From positions 332,501 through 396,500 of the forward strand of contig JACVVK020000328.1 of the NCBI GenBank assembly GCA_018292915.2: a stretch of 64,000 nt of DNA, given 5' to 3'. This stretch comes from Batillaria attramentaria. Lineage: Eukaryota > Mollusca > Gastropoda > Batillariidae. Positions 1-25,439 of this stretch are shown in pieces. The notes under the pieces are model-generated. The model saw only the letters and a program-made list of their open reading frames with translations, was not told the origin of the DNA and ran no database searches. Within the stretch, counting starts at the first letter, position 1. The number at the start of each line of letters is the position of its first letter. The translations under genes and the position numbers were made by a program.

Positions 1-152
1 TAATAGAAATTGTGCGGACGCCTTTCCACCCTCATGACAAAACCATTTTAAAATTTAGTGACAGAGGGGTGAAGTGAAAAGCATTCCTGTCCAATATTAT
101 TTCATTTGCTGGATTTTTATTGTTTGTTTGTTTGTTTGTTTTTATTACACAG

Positions 153-350
153 AACACGTCATCGCCCGAAGACGGCAGCGACATCTATGATGACTTCAAC
201 AGGGAGAGGCATGACCCAAAGTTTACGCCTCAGTTTCCGAACGGACATTACAATAGTATCGGCAAATTTCGAAGGGACAGAGTTATGGAAACGCTCGCTT
301 TCATTTTTTTTTTCTTTCTTTTTCGTGAATATTTAGAAAAGCGGTGGTGA
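153..350 (+). CDS. Probable last coding exon of an upstream gene A paralog (partial gene)
   Basis: A pyrimidine-rich (TTTG)n tract and CAG acceptor precede an open phase-0 frame starting NTSSPEDGSDIYDDFNRER and containing tyrosine motifs (DIYDDF, GHYN). The corresponding frame in copy 2 (23594-23764) differs by three substitutions (one silent) and one in-frame AGT codon over the first ~140 bp, which suggests coding constraint. The last ~15 residues come from a T-run and differ between copies, so the real end may lie earlier. The phase matches the alternative donor in gene A exon 8. Which isoform uses it cannot be told from the sequence. Confidence 0.5.
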   Translation, partial: NTSSPEDGSDIYDDFNRERHDPKFTPQFPNGHYNSIGKFRRDRVMETLAFIFFFFLFREYLEKRW

Positions 351-1339
351 TGAAAACACGCGTTTTCTGCAACCGTCAAACCTGTAGGTTAAAAAAAATT
401 TTTTTTAAAAGAGCAGACTGCCGGTTGAGCATTTTTTTAATGGGTGACTTCCCCTGCGCTAGTGACTGCCTTCGGAAACTCACATTAATTTTAAGTAAGC
501 ACGCCCGATGCAACTGAACAATGCTGTTATTTTGTTTCCTTATTGGAGGTTCGTTTAACGCCAGGCCCTTCTGGAGATTATCAAAACCCTGTCAGGTGCA
601 AGTAATGATTTTTATTTGCTGTCACATTGGATTTCTCACCAATGCACGTCCTTTTGTTGTATGTAGCGTCACGGTTGTATTGTGCTTAATGGTGGTTGAA
701 GGCTGTTTAACGCATTTAAGACAAAGATGCGATTTTTATAATGTTTTATGTTACGCATCCTAAGAATGTATCAAGCTTTGCAGCTCGCTGGTTTTGCTTT
801 GCACAGGTATTATATTCCATGATTTGTGATTTCTTACTCAGCATAGGAATTCCTGTAAATGCGGAAGCAGCGCACTGAAATGGGCCATAGGCTTAGAATT
901 CAGACACAGCGTTTGTGACAGTGTATCCAACTGTAATTGTAAAATCAGAACTGTTCAAAGCAATTTTTGTATTGTTCCATTGTCATTTTCTTTATAACCA
1001 CCACAGAAAGTTACATGCACTTTAATCAATCATCGGGTTTTGTACCGTGACCCTTGTTTACCAAACCATGAATATTTCAAAGTATGCATTTTGTATTGCT
1101 TCCGGTGCCATAACATATAAATCGGCGTATAACCAGATAGTTAGATGATCACGAAATCGACAGTTGCTGCGTCAAAATTTATGGTTGAAAACAATTTCAG
1201 ATCTTCTTTATATCGTTTGAAACCACAACCCGTTGTACAGTTGGACCGTCTGTAAAATCAGATCCTCCATAATCATTAAGTCTTAAAAGTTCATGCAATA
1301 ATCACAAATGTACTTGAAAATCTTCAGATCACTAGGAAC

Positions 1340-1475
1340 AACCTCAAGTCAATATTACGCAATCTGCAGCGGTCTCAGGAAGGCCCACGCCTTGCGTAAA
1401 AGTGGCTTGAAGTGGCTCCTACTGGTGTACAGTGGCTTGTTCCTTTTGACCAGTCTTATCATATATCGGACACGG
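1340..1475. mobile_element. Repeat insertion specific to duplication copy 1
   Basis: This segment is absent from the equivalent position in copy 2 (near 24796). Its reverse complement resembles 30738-30815, which shares the block with AACAAGCCACT and ACCAGTAGGAGCCAC. At 30763-30846 that block is part of an inverted repeat, so this looks like one arm of a small palindromic transposable element. Confidence 0.6.
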
Positions 1476-1637
1476 GTGATCTGGCTTGGGCTCTCAAGAG
1501 TTAATCGGAAATTTATGCATTTACTACATGTATATTTGTTGAAAGCTGAAATGGAAATTAATGCACGGTTTGATTCAATCAGTGCAATCCTTTCATGCAG
1601 TGATTGATTGTTTCTTAAGCTTTACGTACACACCAAA

Positions 1638-1925
1638 GTCTTAAAGAAACAAGAACTCGTTACGGCGTCTTTCTAACGCGAACATGTCAATCCTTGAAGT
1701 GAAGGAGCAGGGTAGTTTAGCCTCTCCAAGGAAGCGACTATTAAAGAAAAGAGAACTCTTTACAGCGTCCGTTTAACGCGAACATGCCAATCTTTGAGAT
1801 GAAGGAGCATGGTGGTTTACCCTATCCAAGGACGCGTATGTAAAAGAAAAGAGAAATCTTTACAGCGTCTGTTTAACGCGAACATGCCAATTGTTGAGAC
1901 GAAGGAGTAGTGCGGTTTATCCTCT
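1638..1925. repeat. Tandem repeat, about 98 bp x 3
   Basis: Three imperfect head-to-tail units each contain an AAAGAAA(A/C)(A/G)AGAA start, then AACGCGAACATG(C/T)CAAT and a GAAGGAG box. The same triplet occurs at about 24960-25235 in the second duplication copy, so it predates the duplication. No coding content is seen. Confidence 0.75.
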
Positions 1926-1929
1926 TTAA

Positions 1930-2538
1930 AGGCCGTTCTTAACCGGGCAGACTTTTGGTTCTCGAACTAGGTTCGGAGAGTACGGCGAACTAGGTTCGCG
2001 CACGTTGTTTCTTAACCGACCAAATACTTGTGCGGAAACCCTGGTTCGAAAGGTTCGGCGAACTAGGTTCGAGGACTGCATAGCGTGTCGTGGGAACCCT
2101 CGCGATCCTTTTGCCGATCCTGCGCTCTGATTGGTTGCTCGGGGAGAGCTGTTGTGCGCATGTACAAACTTGAGGAAAATGGCGGACGGCATCGCGGCTA
2201 TCGACTCACTTCACATTTCCCTCTCTTGCGCTCTTTTCCTCTTATCTCCTCTTCCTCGGCTTCCAAGAGTTCACTCAAAACGATAACTACCGCAAATGCC
2301 TGGTCGTCTCGATCTACGAAGGCGGCCATTGTTGGTTGTTTACGATTGTCTCAACTTCCGAGTCCGCCTTGTTCGGGCGATGACGTATGCATATCATTAA
2401 CGGTCGGTTAAGAAAGAGAACTAGTCCGGCCGAACCTCTGGAACTATGTACGTGCGTGCGCTTGCCCTGTTCGTATACAATACACAGTTCGCCGAACAAG
2501 TTCGCCAGACTGGTGGTTCGCCCGGTTAAGAACGGCCT
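1930..2538. mobile_element. Non-autonomous TIR transposon (MITE), PIF/Harbinger-like, with TAA target duplication
   Basis: Both ends carry the terminal inverted repeat AGGCCGTTCTTAACCGGGC, and TAA flanks the element on each side (1927-1929 and 2539-2541). The duplicated locus (near 25233) lacks the 609 bp and shows an almost exact empty site. A three-base TWA target duplication is typical of PIF/Harbinger elements. The interior has many degenerate GTTCG(A/C)ACTAGGTTCG-type subrepeats and no transposase ORF. Confidence 0.85.
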
Positions 2539-2690
2539 TAAGGAAGGGTCTGTCAATTTATATTGTTTGTACAGTAGACAGTAGTATATCTTAGCTTTGC
2601 TTCAATTATTTTCTTCAGTTTCCCAGATCACTTTGGGTTTTTTTTATATTTTGCTGATCAAAAGAGAATTTTCAAACAAGAACGTCCGCA

Positions 2691-2691
<1 letters not shown>

Positions 2692-2739
<48 letters not shown>
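2692..2739. repeat. (CA)n microsatellite
   Basis: About 24 CA units. The same tract exists at 25384-25435 in the second duplication copy. Confidence 0.95.
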
Positions 2740-2742
<3 letters not shown>

Positions 2743-3199
2743 ATATTTGAGTTTTAATGAACCGAACTTTTTCCATTGCCAATAATAATTACTGCTCATG
2801 ACTCTTATCGGAGTTTTTGAGGTTCATGAAAAAAAAAATGCAGATGTGATAATTTACGGGCCACAGGCAAATAAATTTATTAAAAAATGGTATAAAAGAT
2901 GTCCATCTGTAGTTTTTTTTTCTTGACTGTTGTTCTTGACGGTGGTTGCGGTTGTGGTAGTGGTGGTTGTGGTGGTTTGTTGATTGTCTGTTAATTTTGT
3001 TCTTTTGTCTGCTTCGATTCTGTTGGTTGTCGGGTATTTTGTTGTTGCTGCTGCTGTTTGTTGTCACGTGACTCGAAGGTTTGCGAAGACACGGCTGATT
3101 TACGATGAGATGGTATCGATATTTCTGTATTTCGGAAAATATCTCCAGAATATCTTGATCAGCAGGAAAAATCGCACTAGCTGATAACAGCACAGCAGT

Positions 3200-3369
3200 A
3201 AAGCACGTGTACAAGCTACGAGAAGCTCGGAATCCACAAGGAGGATAGTACAGATAGTGCCAGCCAGGTGGAGATGTACCAGGACGTGCGAGGAGTGGGT
3301 GCATGGGTGGAACTCACGATCCGAGCATTAGAAGTCCCACGCTCTACCATTCGGCCACCCTGGCTCCCC
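3200..3369 (-). mobile_element. tRNA-derived SINE (copy in duplication 1)
   Basis: Read on the minus strand, the element begins GGGGAGCCAGGGTGGCCGAA, with a tRNA A-box-like segment (TGGCCGAATGGTAGAG). A degenerate B box (GTGAGTTCCACC) follows about 40 bp later. The head matches the SINE at 38331-38513, but the 3' part differs. The same element lies at about 25905-26077 in copy 2. The 3' boundary is uncertain. Confidence 0.6.
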
Positions 3370-3681
3370 GGACGTGCGAAGAAAACGGGAGAAGAGTTAA
3401 CACATATAAAACAGAAATCATGCAAGTTGCAGCAACAGAAATTTTTTTTCGGGTATTGCAGGCGGGGAGGGGGTGTAAAGGGTGGGATCTTTACTTTTGT
3501 TATCTTTGCTGAATAATGATAGTGATAATAATAATGATAATAATAATAATGATGATTTGTATAACCCCTAATCTCGGAAGAGCTCTAGGCGCTTTCCAGG
3601 TAGACAAACAAAGAAGGGAATAAATAAATAAATACATGAATATGGCTAAGTAAATAATCAGTTACGTAAATACAGAGAAAG

Positions 3682-3764
3682 CATACATACATACATACAT
3701 ACATACATACATACATACATACATACATACATACATACATACATACATACATACATACATACAT
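3682..3764. repeat. (TACA)n microsatellite
   Basis: About 20 uninterrupted tetranucleotide units. The homologous tract in copy 2 is expanded to about 320 bp with TAGA and TACC interruptions (26386-26704). Confidence 0.95.
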
Positions 3765-4126
3765 GTTCTTGACGGTGGTTGCGGTTGTGGTAGTGGTGGT
3801 TGTCATGTACATCATATATGGCTTTGACGAACAAATTATGCAATGTTGTTGTGTCTAATGAACTTGGCAAAATTTAATAATGCTTTCTTTGGTGTGTCTG
3901 TGACATGAATCTGCAAAAATTGAAAGAAGACACTGACGTTATTCTATTCGTGATTATTAGGGTAATTATAGTTCCGCTTTGTCAGTTCTGTAACTGATAT
4001 GTACCACTGAGCTGCAGCGTGATTAGAAGACCTCTTTATACACGTTGAGTTGTAAAGGCCGTGGGCATTAAAGATCTAAGCTCCCAACAAAAAGCTTTCC
4101 GAAGTGTGAAAGAAAAATTCTACAGA

Positions 4127-4405
4127 GTCGACCGTGCAAACACAGTCAACTCTGTCACAGTTGCAGAGTTTTCAGCGTCCCTGAAACCCCAATAAAAGCC
4201 AAGGGCAGCCTGATTTCACAGCTCAGTTTTCGTTTTGACACTGAGCGAGAAAGATCGTGCAGCACTCAACATCCGCTAGACACTGTAGCGATGACCAAAA
4301 GCCAAATAATGTCACGGTAAACTCGTGCTCTGGTGTTATAAGGGTGAAGCGCTGAAAACTCTGCAACTGTGATAGAGTTGCCTAGATTATGCACAGTCGA
4401 AGGAG
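4127..4405. mobile_element. Palindromic MITE family M3, copy 1
   Basis: Two 31-bp arms (4147-4177 and 4350-4380, core CACAGTTGCAGAGTTTTCAG) are inverted and almost identical. Similarity between the arms continues outward into a CGAC(C/T)GTGCA block. Copies occur at 27075-27370, and at 57137-57410 where the right arm is deleted. Between the arms lies conserved sequence including an AATAAAAGCC block. Confidence 0.7.
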
Positions 4406-4440
4406 TCGCAGTTTAAAAAAAAAACAAAAACAAAAAACAA

Positions 4441-5112
4441 GTGCGAGACACTATTCCCTGGCCAACACATGATAGCACATGAGGGGAAGAGACAAACGAA
4501 TATAGACGACATTATCATCCAATCATTCCTGAAGAAAAGGCAGGAATAAAAGAACTGAGGAAAGGGGAAGAGAGATGATTTTGATCAGATTTTTTAAAAT
4601 ATACTTACGTAGCAGATATGTGTGTCTTCAACGCCATCTACCAGTTTGTGGAACGTTGTGGTGAAATATGCTGCGTGTCCGCTGAACATAGGCGATATTG
4701 CTGCTATGAGAGCTTACTTTTCCTGATTACAAAACTTCCTCTTGAAAATGTTTTCGACTGATTACATTTTAAAAGGCCACGCTGCATGTTAATTGGTTGT
4801 ATAATTTCGTCAGGCCGTCACTACTGATGAAAATACGCACTTTGGAACTTACGGTTTTCCTATTGATAAAACTTTCTTTTGCAGGTGTTATTGACTGATG
4901 AAACTGCCAAGCTCTGTGACAGCTGGTTGCATACCTTCAGTGCCAGATCATCGCACTTCTCACTGGTGATGAAAAGACATAGCGTTTCACTTTCAAGTGC
5001 CTGTACGTACTTCCGTTTAAGAAACAGTTTTGTGTGGGGGCCACTGACAGAATTAAAGTAAAAATTAATAAACATAGATAGCGTGTACAAAGTATGGAAC
5101 GTTTGTCAAGTC
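4441..5112. other. Intergenic, no recognisable gene
   Basis: This unique-looking sequence lies past the end of the segmental duplication. Only short open frames (60-76 codons) occur, with no splice-supported coding or Ig motifs. I see nothing else. Confidence 0.5.
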
Positions 5113-5236
5113 TGTAACGATCTTCCGCCGGCTGGGGCCAGATATTTGTGCTGGCCTTTTTTCTCGTTGCCCCGTCTTTGATATCACCCTTATGTGGTGG
5201 AAAAGGACGTTAAACCCCCAAACACCCACCCACCCT
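5113..5236 (+). mobile_element. SINE, 5'-truncated copy
   Basis: The block from GCCGGCTGGGGCCAGATA through TTGCCCCGTCTTTGATATCA and GGACGTTAAAC to a CACCCACCCACCC end matches the 3' two thirds of the SINE at 38331-38513. The tRNA-like head is missing, as expected for incomplete reverse transcription. Confidence 0.8.
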
Positions 5237-6590
5237 GTAACGATCGTATCTGTGAATAATATTATGTTCTGGTCTAGCATTGTTCTCATTGCAGCTGCTT
5301 CTGGTGAGACTCTGGAGCCCAGGGCAACCCCTATCTGTTCTACCTACGGCATGTTGTCATTTTCATTCAAATGACATTGTTGTCTGGTACGATTTTGAGA
5401 TCGCAGAATTTATGCAATGCCTTTACTAAAAACTTGCAAAACAACCCAAATCCCCCAGACTAAACCAAGTGACCAGCGTTGGACCACCCTATCAATCTAC
5501 CTATTATAAAACTTGCTGTACGTGTTATCATTAAACCCCGCACGCTCGGGGCCGGAGTAATTACCTTCCAGTGACTGTGTACCGGACTCTAAACAATATA
5601 TACATTTGACATAAACAACCTCCGGTCACAATTGTATCGCATTAAGAACAGCTCTGATCACCAGTATAGAGTATTCGAGCGTACAGACGCACTTACGAGC
5701 GAAACTGTTGCAAAGAAATAAGTAAGCTTATCAATCATGGAATTAGCCCGTTTAATTTGTTTGTACTATTTCTATATGGGCGTTTCCCTGGTTTAAAAAA
5801 AAAGAATGGCTTAGACCAATAAAGTTCCATACGTCTACGTCTTCTTTTCAAAACGTGCCGCTAGTGACTTGATAAACAGTGTTGCTTGCTCAGAATGTGC
5901 GTGTCCTTGTGTAACTAGCAGTAACGTTTAGCGTGCAGTGGTAGAGTAATACGGCAGATAGTGCAGCACACATACCTGTACATACGGGGAACACAAACAT
6001 GATCCATACAGATGCCGCCCAAGATACCCGGGCCATGACCGTTTCCTTCTGTACTGCACCCAGTGTGGTGGAAATCGGTTCTTAGCCTTTCACAAGTTGT
6101 GGCCTTAAATTGAGGAAACTGTATTCAGACATTTGTTATGGAACAGGCTCATTATGAACAGCAAACTTCCTTATTAACAACAGCGGCTATAATATCATGT
6201 TCCCGCGTCATCGAGGGCGTTTAGCTGCATTAGTTGTAAGGCAATAGGTAATAGAAATGTTAGAGCTGTTGTATACAAGTCACCTTCTTTCTTTCTATCT
6301 GTCCTTTCCTTACTTCAGGGCGATGTTTCAATATCACATCACATCACATAAATACTTCGGTTAAAAACTGTTGTGTATAGCACATTGAAAATGCAAAGGC
6401 ATTGCGTATTCAGGTGTCCAAACACCATTTACTGCATTTCACACACAATACCCACCACCACCTCCGGTCTGCTCCTTTCAAGTACTCCAGGGGTGACCTA
6501 ATGTAGAGTGAGGTAGCTTTTTATCAAGCTGTCGGTGTCAACAAAAGCGGGTGCCTTTTACATCCTCGTTCCATGCAGTGGTGGTTGTGC
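5237..6590. other. Intergenic, no recognisable gene
   Basis: AT-rich sequence with no long frame and no Ig-type exon. A short (TCACA)n run occurs near 6330. No confident repeat family was recognised. Confidence 0.5.
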
Positions 6591-6751
6591 CTGCAGAGAG
6601 AGAGAGAGAGTTAGTTAGGGCTTTACACAACAAAGCAACAAAGGCTAATTCGCGGCTGTTGTATAGAGTATTCAAAGGCTGTTGCGCAAGCAACAAAGGC
6701 TAATTCGCGGCTCAGAGAGAGAGAGAGAGAGAGAGAGATGATGATGATGAA

Positions 6752-8432
6752 ACGTTTTTTATGTTGTTTCCATAGTAATGGAAACAACATAATAGGACGG
6801 GCTAAAATTTCCACGTTCATAGGCAAGCATCTGTGGTACAAACGCACGTCACTGCCGATCTCCCGCAGAGACGATTTTGCAAGTGTAACTCTGACAATGA
6901 CGTAAGAAAACTTGCGTCATCGATGCTGACGCGTATGGTGTTCCGAACGCACTTCTCCTCCTCAGTGAGTGCCGTCTGTGCGGATGTGTGTGCGTGTGTG
7001 CGTGTGTGCGTGTGTGCGTGTGTGCGTGTGTGAATTGTGTCCAGGCCCGTTTCTTCGAAAATACTCAACCGAATGGCTTCAAATTTGGCGTATCCAAATA
7101 TATCAAAATGTTACATTAGACGATTCAAGCGTGTGATGATTGCTTAAGTGATTTGGGAGTTATCGCCCTTTTGAGACAAGTTGGTTGTCTTTCGTGTACA
7201 GGCGTAATATTTATTTAAATCACTCAATTTTTTGGCAGTAGATAGCTTGAATACGGACTCTGAACAGAGTCACTACTAGAAAATGGTCGCTCTTATAGTT
7301 TTCATGTAAACCGAGCCTGAGTTGACATTGCATGTAAACCCAGTTCAGATGCCTATTTCTCCGAAAATACTGAACCGATCGATTTCAAATTTGGGGTTTC
7401 TAAATGAATCAAGATTGTTGAGTAGAATGCCCGATCCAGGTACGATTGCACACATGATTTGCGAGTTATCGCCCTTTTCAGAAGAAGTGGCTTTCTGGCG
7501 TTTAAAGGCGTAATATTTACCTAAACCACTCTATTTTTGGGACATAGATAGCATGAATACGGACTCTCATCTGAGTGAATTTTGGAGGTTGTCGCTTTTA
7601 TACTTTTGGCATAAGCCGTACCTGATGAAAGTGCTGGTGAACACACTTTAGATCTCAAAATCGCTCCTACTATACATAGATAATGAGCCTGGGGTGCCAT
7701 AAAAAATATACAAAAAAATTAGAAAAATTCACTGCAGCCGTTGTCGTCAGTTGACTCGAAAATTTGTACTCGAAGCACATTTCCTTTACACAAGCCACAC
7801 GCCTCACAAACATCGCAGAAAAGGCACACGCGCACTGACGCAAAACTGTATCAGCGTCAGTTTGCCGACGTCATGTTTGATTGACGTGGGGGTGTGTCGT
7901 CACTTTTCGGAAGTTCTCTATTTGTAGACGGGGAAAGCGGGAGTTTCATTGATGTAGTGAGCTTTGTTTTTCCCACTGACTCTCACTCAATAGCATAGTA
8001 GAGTGAGAGAACACCACATAGGTCTCAATGGAGCACATGCACAAACGCGGCTCGCGCAAGTCTGCGTGCGTGCGTGCGTGCGTGCGCGCTGCCGTATGTC
8101 TGTGTGTGTCTGTGTGCGCGCGCGCGCAGCAGACATAACACATAGTGAAAAAACGTTCGCCGCGCAGACTTGTCTGTTAAACACATTGAGCCGGTATAAA
8201 TTCGATCTTTACACTGCGCAGCAGCAACTCTTCAATTTTCATGGGGCTGCTTTCATTGCAAGAATTGTATCCGAGTCAAAGTTATTACGTCAAATGTATT
8301 ATGCGTCATCCCAATGAGGAAAACGTCATAGATTTCAAAGAAAACAACTTGACGTCTCTCTTCCAAAACCAAGATTGGTCTGACAAGCCCGGTCAGTTGT
8401 TTCCATTCAGAGAGAGAGAGAGAGAGAGAGTG

Positions 8433-8514
<82 letters not shown>

Positions 8515-8610
8515 TCCCGAATACATGGCATTACAAAAGAACGACCGTGACGACAGCAGGTGATTAAATGGAAACAACATATTGGGCTGGTCAGTGGCCA
8601 TCTTGTTCAG
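6752..8610. mobile_element. 1.9-kb dispersed repeat R1, copy 1
   Basis: This is collinear with 11343-13337 and similar over almost its whole length. It begins with a perfect 13-bp-arm palindrome around ATGTTGTTTCCAT (6761-6790) and ends near ATGGAAACAACATATTGGGC, an inverted echo of its start. Internally it has a (GTGC/GTGT)n tract, two related paragraphs with CCGAAAATACT(C/G)AACCGA, and a long microsatellite. The unit has TE-like boundaries but no ORF I can assign, so it is probably a non-autonomous DNA element. Confidence 0.6.
8406..8512. repeat. (GA)n(GT)n microsatellite inside R1
   Basis: A short GA run is followed by about 38 GT units. Copy 2 of R1 has a (GTGC)n tract in the comparable place. 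Confidence 0.95.
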
Positions 8611-8757
8611 GATAAAGCATTTAGGCATTACTGCCTGTCTTACAAGCTGTCCTGCTAGTCTACGTTAAAGGGTAAAAAGACAACATGAGAGAGAGAGAGA
8701 GAGAGAGAGAGATTCAATATAATTCAGTATGTGATGGATATAATTAGAACACCGTTG

Positions 8758-8758
8758 T

Positions 8759-8842
<84 letters not shown>

Positions 8843-8848
8843 GCGCAT
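8758..8848. repeat. (CA)n(CG)n microsatellite upstream of gene A
   Basis: About 34 CA units pass directly into a (CG)n run, a potential Z-DNA-forming tract some 320 bp before the gene A start codon. Confidence 0.95.
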
Positions 8849-9169
8849 TGTTGGCAGTGGCGGAGGGCGTCAGGTTCTATTGTCTGTTTTACTATTAACG
8901 ACCTTCACCTTCAGTGCATGTATGTTGGCCGCGCTGATTCGGTTGGGCGGCCTGTCTACACGGAAGTGAAAACACCATGGGGTTCGTATGTACCCGTGTT
9001 ACTTTTTGACGTATCAGTTAGTAACACGGGATTTTACGTTGGAGTTTCCGCTCAGCCGGATTAGGAACAGAGACGCTTTCTGGTGATATGAGAAGCAGGG
9101 AGTAGTGATGTGTGATTATTTCTCGTTGACGTAGATGCAACAGCGTCTCAGTGACACAACAAAAACAGC

Positions 9170-23119
<13,950 letters not shown>

Positions 23120-23441
23120 AGAAAGAACTTTACGTAAGGTTGTCTTTCTTCTCTTTATCTGTTTCTTTGCTTTTCGTTTTGTATTCTTTCTTGCGTTCCA
23201 GTCTTTCAATCAGTCGGTTTTTGGTTGTTTGGTTGGTTGGTTGTTTTGTTGTTATTGTTTGTTGTTGTTAGTGGTGATGGTGGTGGTGTTGTGTTGAGCA
23301 CGGATTCCGCAGAATGAAGTGATACACATAAGCACGTGTCACGATAAACAGGAGAAACGTTTTTATTCAACATTCCCTTTATGTGAACTGTGGACGCCTA
23401 ACCAGAAAAAAAACCCTCTGTAACGAAATAGCAAATTCTTT

Positions 23442-23447
23442 AATAAA
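23442..23447 (+). promoter_or_regulatory. Polyadenylation signal AATAAA, gene A short form
   Basis: About 320 bp after the exon 8 stop codon. The homologous hexamer at the window start is AATAGA. Confidence 0.5.
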
Positions 23448-23593
23448 AAGTGTGCGCATGCCTTAGCTTTCCACCCTCATGACAAAACCATTTTAAAATT
23501 TAGTGACAGAGGGGTGAAGTGAAAAGCATTCCTGTCCAATATTATTTCATTTGCTGGATTTTTATTGTTTGTTTGTTTGTTTTTATTACACAG

Positions 23594-23764
23594 AACACGT
23601 CATCGCCCGAATACGGCAGCGACATCTATGATGACTTCAACAGGGAGAGGCATGACCCAAAGTTTACGCCTCAGTTTCCGAACGGTCATTACAATATCGG
23701 CAAATTTCGAAGGGACAGAGTTATGGAAGCGCTCGCTTTCATTTTTTTTTTTCTTTCTTTTTAG
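23594..23764 (+). CDS. Gene A alternative terminal exon (tyrosine-bearing tail)
   Basis: CAG acceptor after a (TTTG)n tract. The phase-0 frame encodes NTSSPEYGSDIYDDFNRER and continues to PNGHYNIGKF, ending TAG after a T-run. Joined in phase to the internal exon 8 donor it gives a tail of 548 residues in total. It lies beyond the first polyadenylation signal, so use would require read-through of that site. The copy at 153-350 supports constraint on the first ~47 codons. Confidence 0.5.
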   Translation, partial: NTSSPEYGSDIYDDFNRERHDPKFTPQFPNGHYNIGKFRRDRVMEALAFIFFFLSF

Positions 23765-25382
23765 TGAATATTTAGAATAGCGGTGATGATGAAAACTCGC
23801 GTTTTCTGAAACCGTCAAACCTGTAGGTTAAAAAAAAAACATTTAAAAAAGCAGACAGCCGGTTGAGCATTTTTTTAATGGGTGACTTCCCCTGCGCTAG
23901 TGACTGCCTTCGGAAACTCACATTGATTTTAAGTAAGCACGCCCGATGCAACTGAACAATGCTGTTATTTTGTTTCCTTATTGGAGGTTCGTTTAACGCC
24001 AGGCCCTTCTGGAGATTATCAAAACCCTGTCAGGTGCAAATAATGATTTTTATTTGCTGTCACATTGGATTTCTCACCAATGCACGTCCTTTTGTTGTAT
24101 ATAGCGTCACGGTTGTATGGTGATGAATAGTGGCTGAAAGCTGTTTAACGCATTTAAGACAAAGATGCGATTTTTATAATGTTTTATGTTACGCATCCTA
24201 AGAATGTATCAAGCTTTGCAGCTCGCTGGTTTTGCTTTGCACAGATATTATATTCCATGTTTTGTGTATTTGTGATATCTAACTCAGCATAGGAATTCCT
24301 GGAAATGCGGAAGCAGCGGACTGAATTGGGCCATAGGCTTAGAATTCAGACACAGCGTTTGTGACAGTGTATCCAACTGTAATTGTAAAATCAGAACTGT
24401 TCAAAGCAATTTTTGTATTGTTCCATTGTCATTTTCTTTATAACCACCACAGAAAGTTACATGTACTTTAATCAATCATCGGGTTTTGTACCGTGACCCT
24501 TGTTTACCAAACCATGAATATTTCAAAGTATGCATTTTGTATTGCTTCCGGTGCCATAACATATAAATCGGCGTATAACCAGATAGTTAGATGATCACGA
24601 AATCGACAGTTGCTGCGTTAAAATTTTAAATTTATGGTTGAAAACAATTTCAGATCTTCTTTATATCGTTTGTAACGACAACCCGTTGTACAGTTGGACC
24701 GTCTGTAAAACCAGATCCTCCATAATCATTAAGTCTTAAAAGCTCATGCAATAATCACAATTGTACTTGAAAATCTTCACATCACTAGGAACAACCGGGT
24801 GATCGGGCTCGGGCTCTCAAGAGTTAATCGGAAATTTATGCATTTACTACATGTATATTTGTTGAAAGCTGAAATGGAAATTAATGCACGGTTTAATTTA
24901 ATCAGTGCAATCCTTTCATTGCAGTGATTGATTGTTTCTTAAGCTTTACGTACACATCAAAGTCTTAAAGAAACAAGAACTCGTTACGGCGTCTTTCCTT
25001 GTCAATCCTTGAAGTGAAGGAGCAGGGTGGTTTAGCCTCTCCAAGGAAGCGACTGTAAAAGAAAAGAGAACTCTTTACAGCGTCCGTTTAACGCGAACAT
25101 GCCAATCTTTGAGATGAAGGAGCATGGTGGTTTACCCTATCCAAGGAAGCGACTGTAAAAGAAAAGAGAACTCTTTACAGCGTCTGTTTAACGCGAACAT
25201 GCCAATTGTTGAGACGAAGGTGCGGTTTATCCTCTTTCAGGAAGGGTCTGTCAATTTATGTTGTTTGTACAGTAGACAGTAGTATATCTTAGCTTTGCTT
25301 CAATTATTTCCTTCAGTTTCACAGATCACTTTGGGTTTTTTTTAATTTTGCTGATCAAAAGAGAATTTTCAAACAAGAACGT

Positions 25383-25383
<1 letters not shown>

Positions 25384-25435
<52 letters not shown>
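25384..25435. repeat. (CA)n microsatellite, copy 2
   Basis: Counterpart of 2692-2739. Confidence 0.95.

Positions 25436-25439
<4 letters not shown>

Larger units (their letters stand above)
1..4440. repeat. Segmental duplication, copy 1 (pairs with 23449-27412)
   Basis: By eye, this block is nearly identical and collinear with 23449-27412, apart from indels. Position 1 corresponds to the polyadenylation signal downstream of gene A, degraded here to AATAGA, so this is the 3' flank of a gene A paralog lying left of the window. Shared contents in order are a tyrosine-bearing exon, unique-looking AT-rich sequence, a triplicated ~98-bp unit, a (CA)n tract, a SINE, a (TACA)n tract and a palindromic MITE. 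Copy 1 alone carries a Harbinger-like insertion at 1930-2538 and a repeat insertion near 1340-1475. Copy 2 alone has an expanded (TACA)n tract. Confidence 0.9.

Noticed and set aside
1638..1925. CRISPR array
   Set aside because: Three imperfect ~98-bp units without short constant repeats and unique spacers, in a eukaryotic context.
3300..3369. tRNA gene on the minus strand
   Set aside because: A- and B-box-like sequences are present, but the acceptor stem does not close and the element recurs with a SINE body, so it is a tRNA-derived SINE head.
3682..3764. Cys/Met/Tyr/Val-repeat proteins
   Set aside because: Open frames over (TACA)n, (GT)n and (CA)n tracts are microsatellite artefacts.
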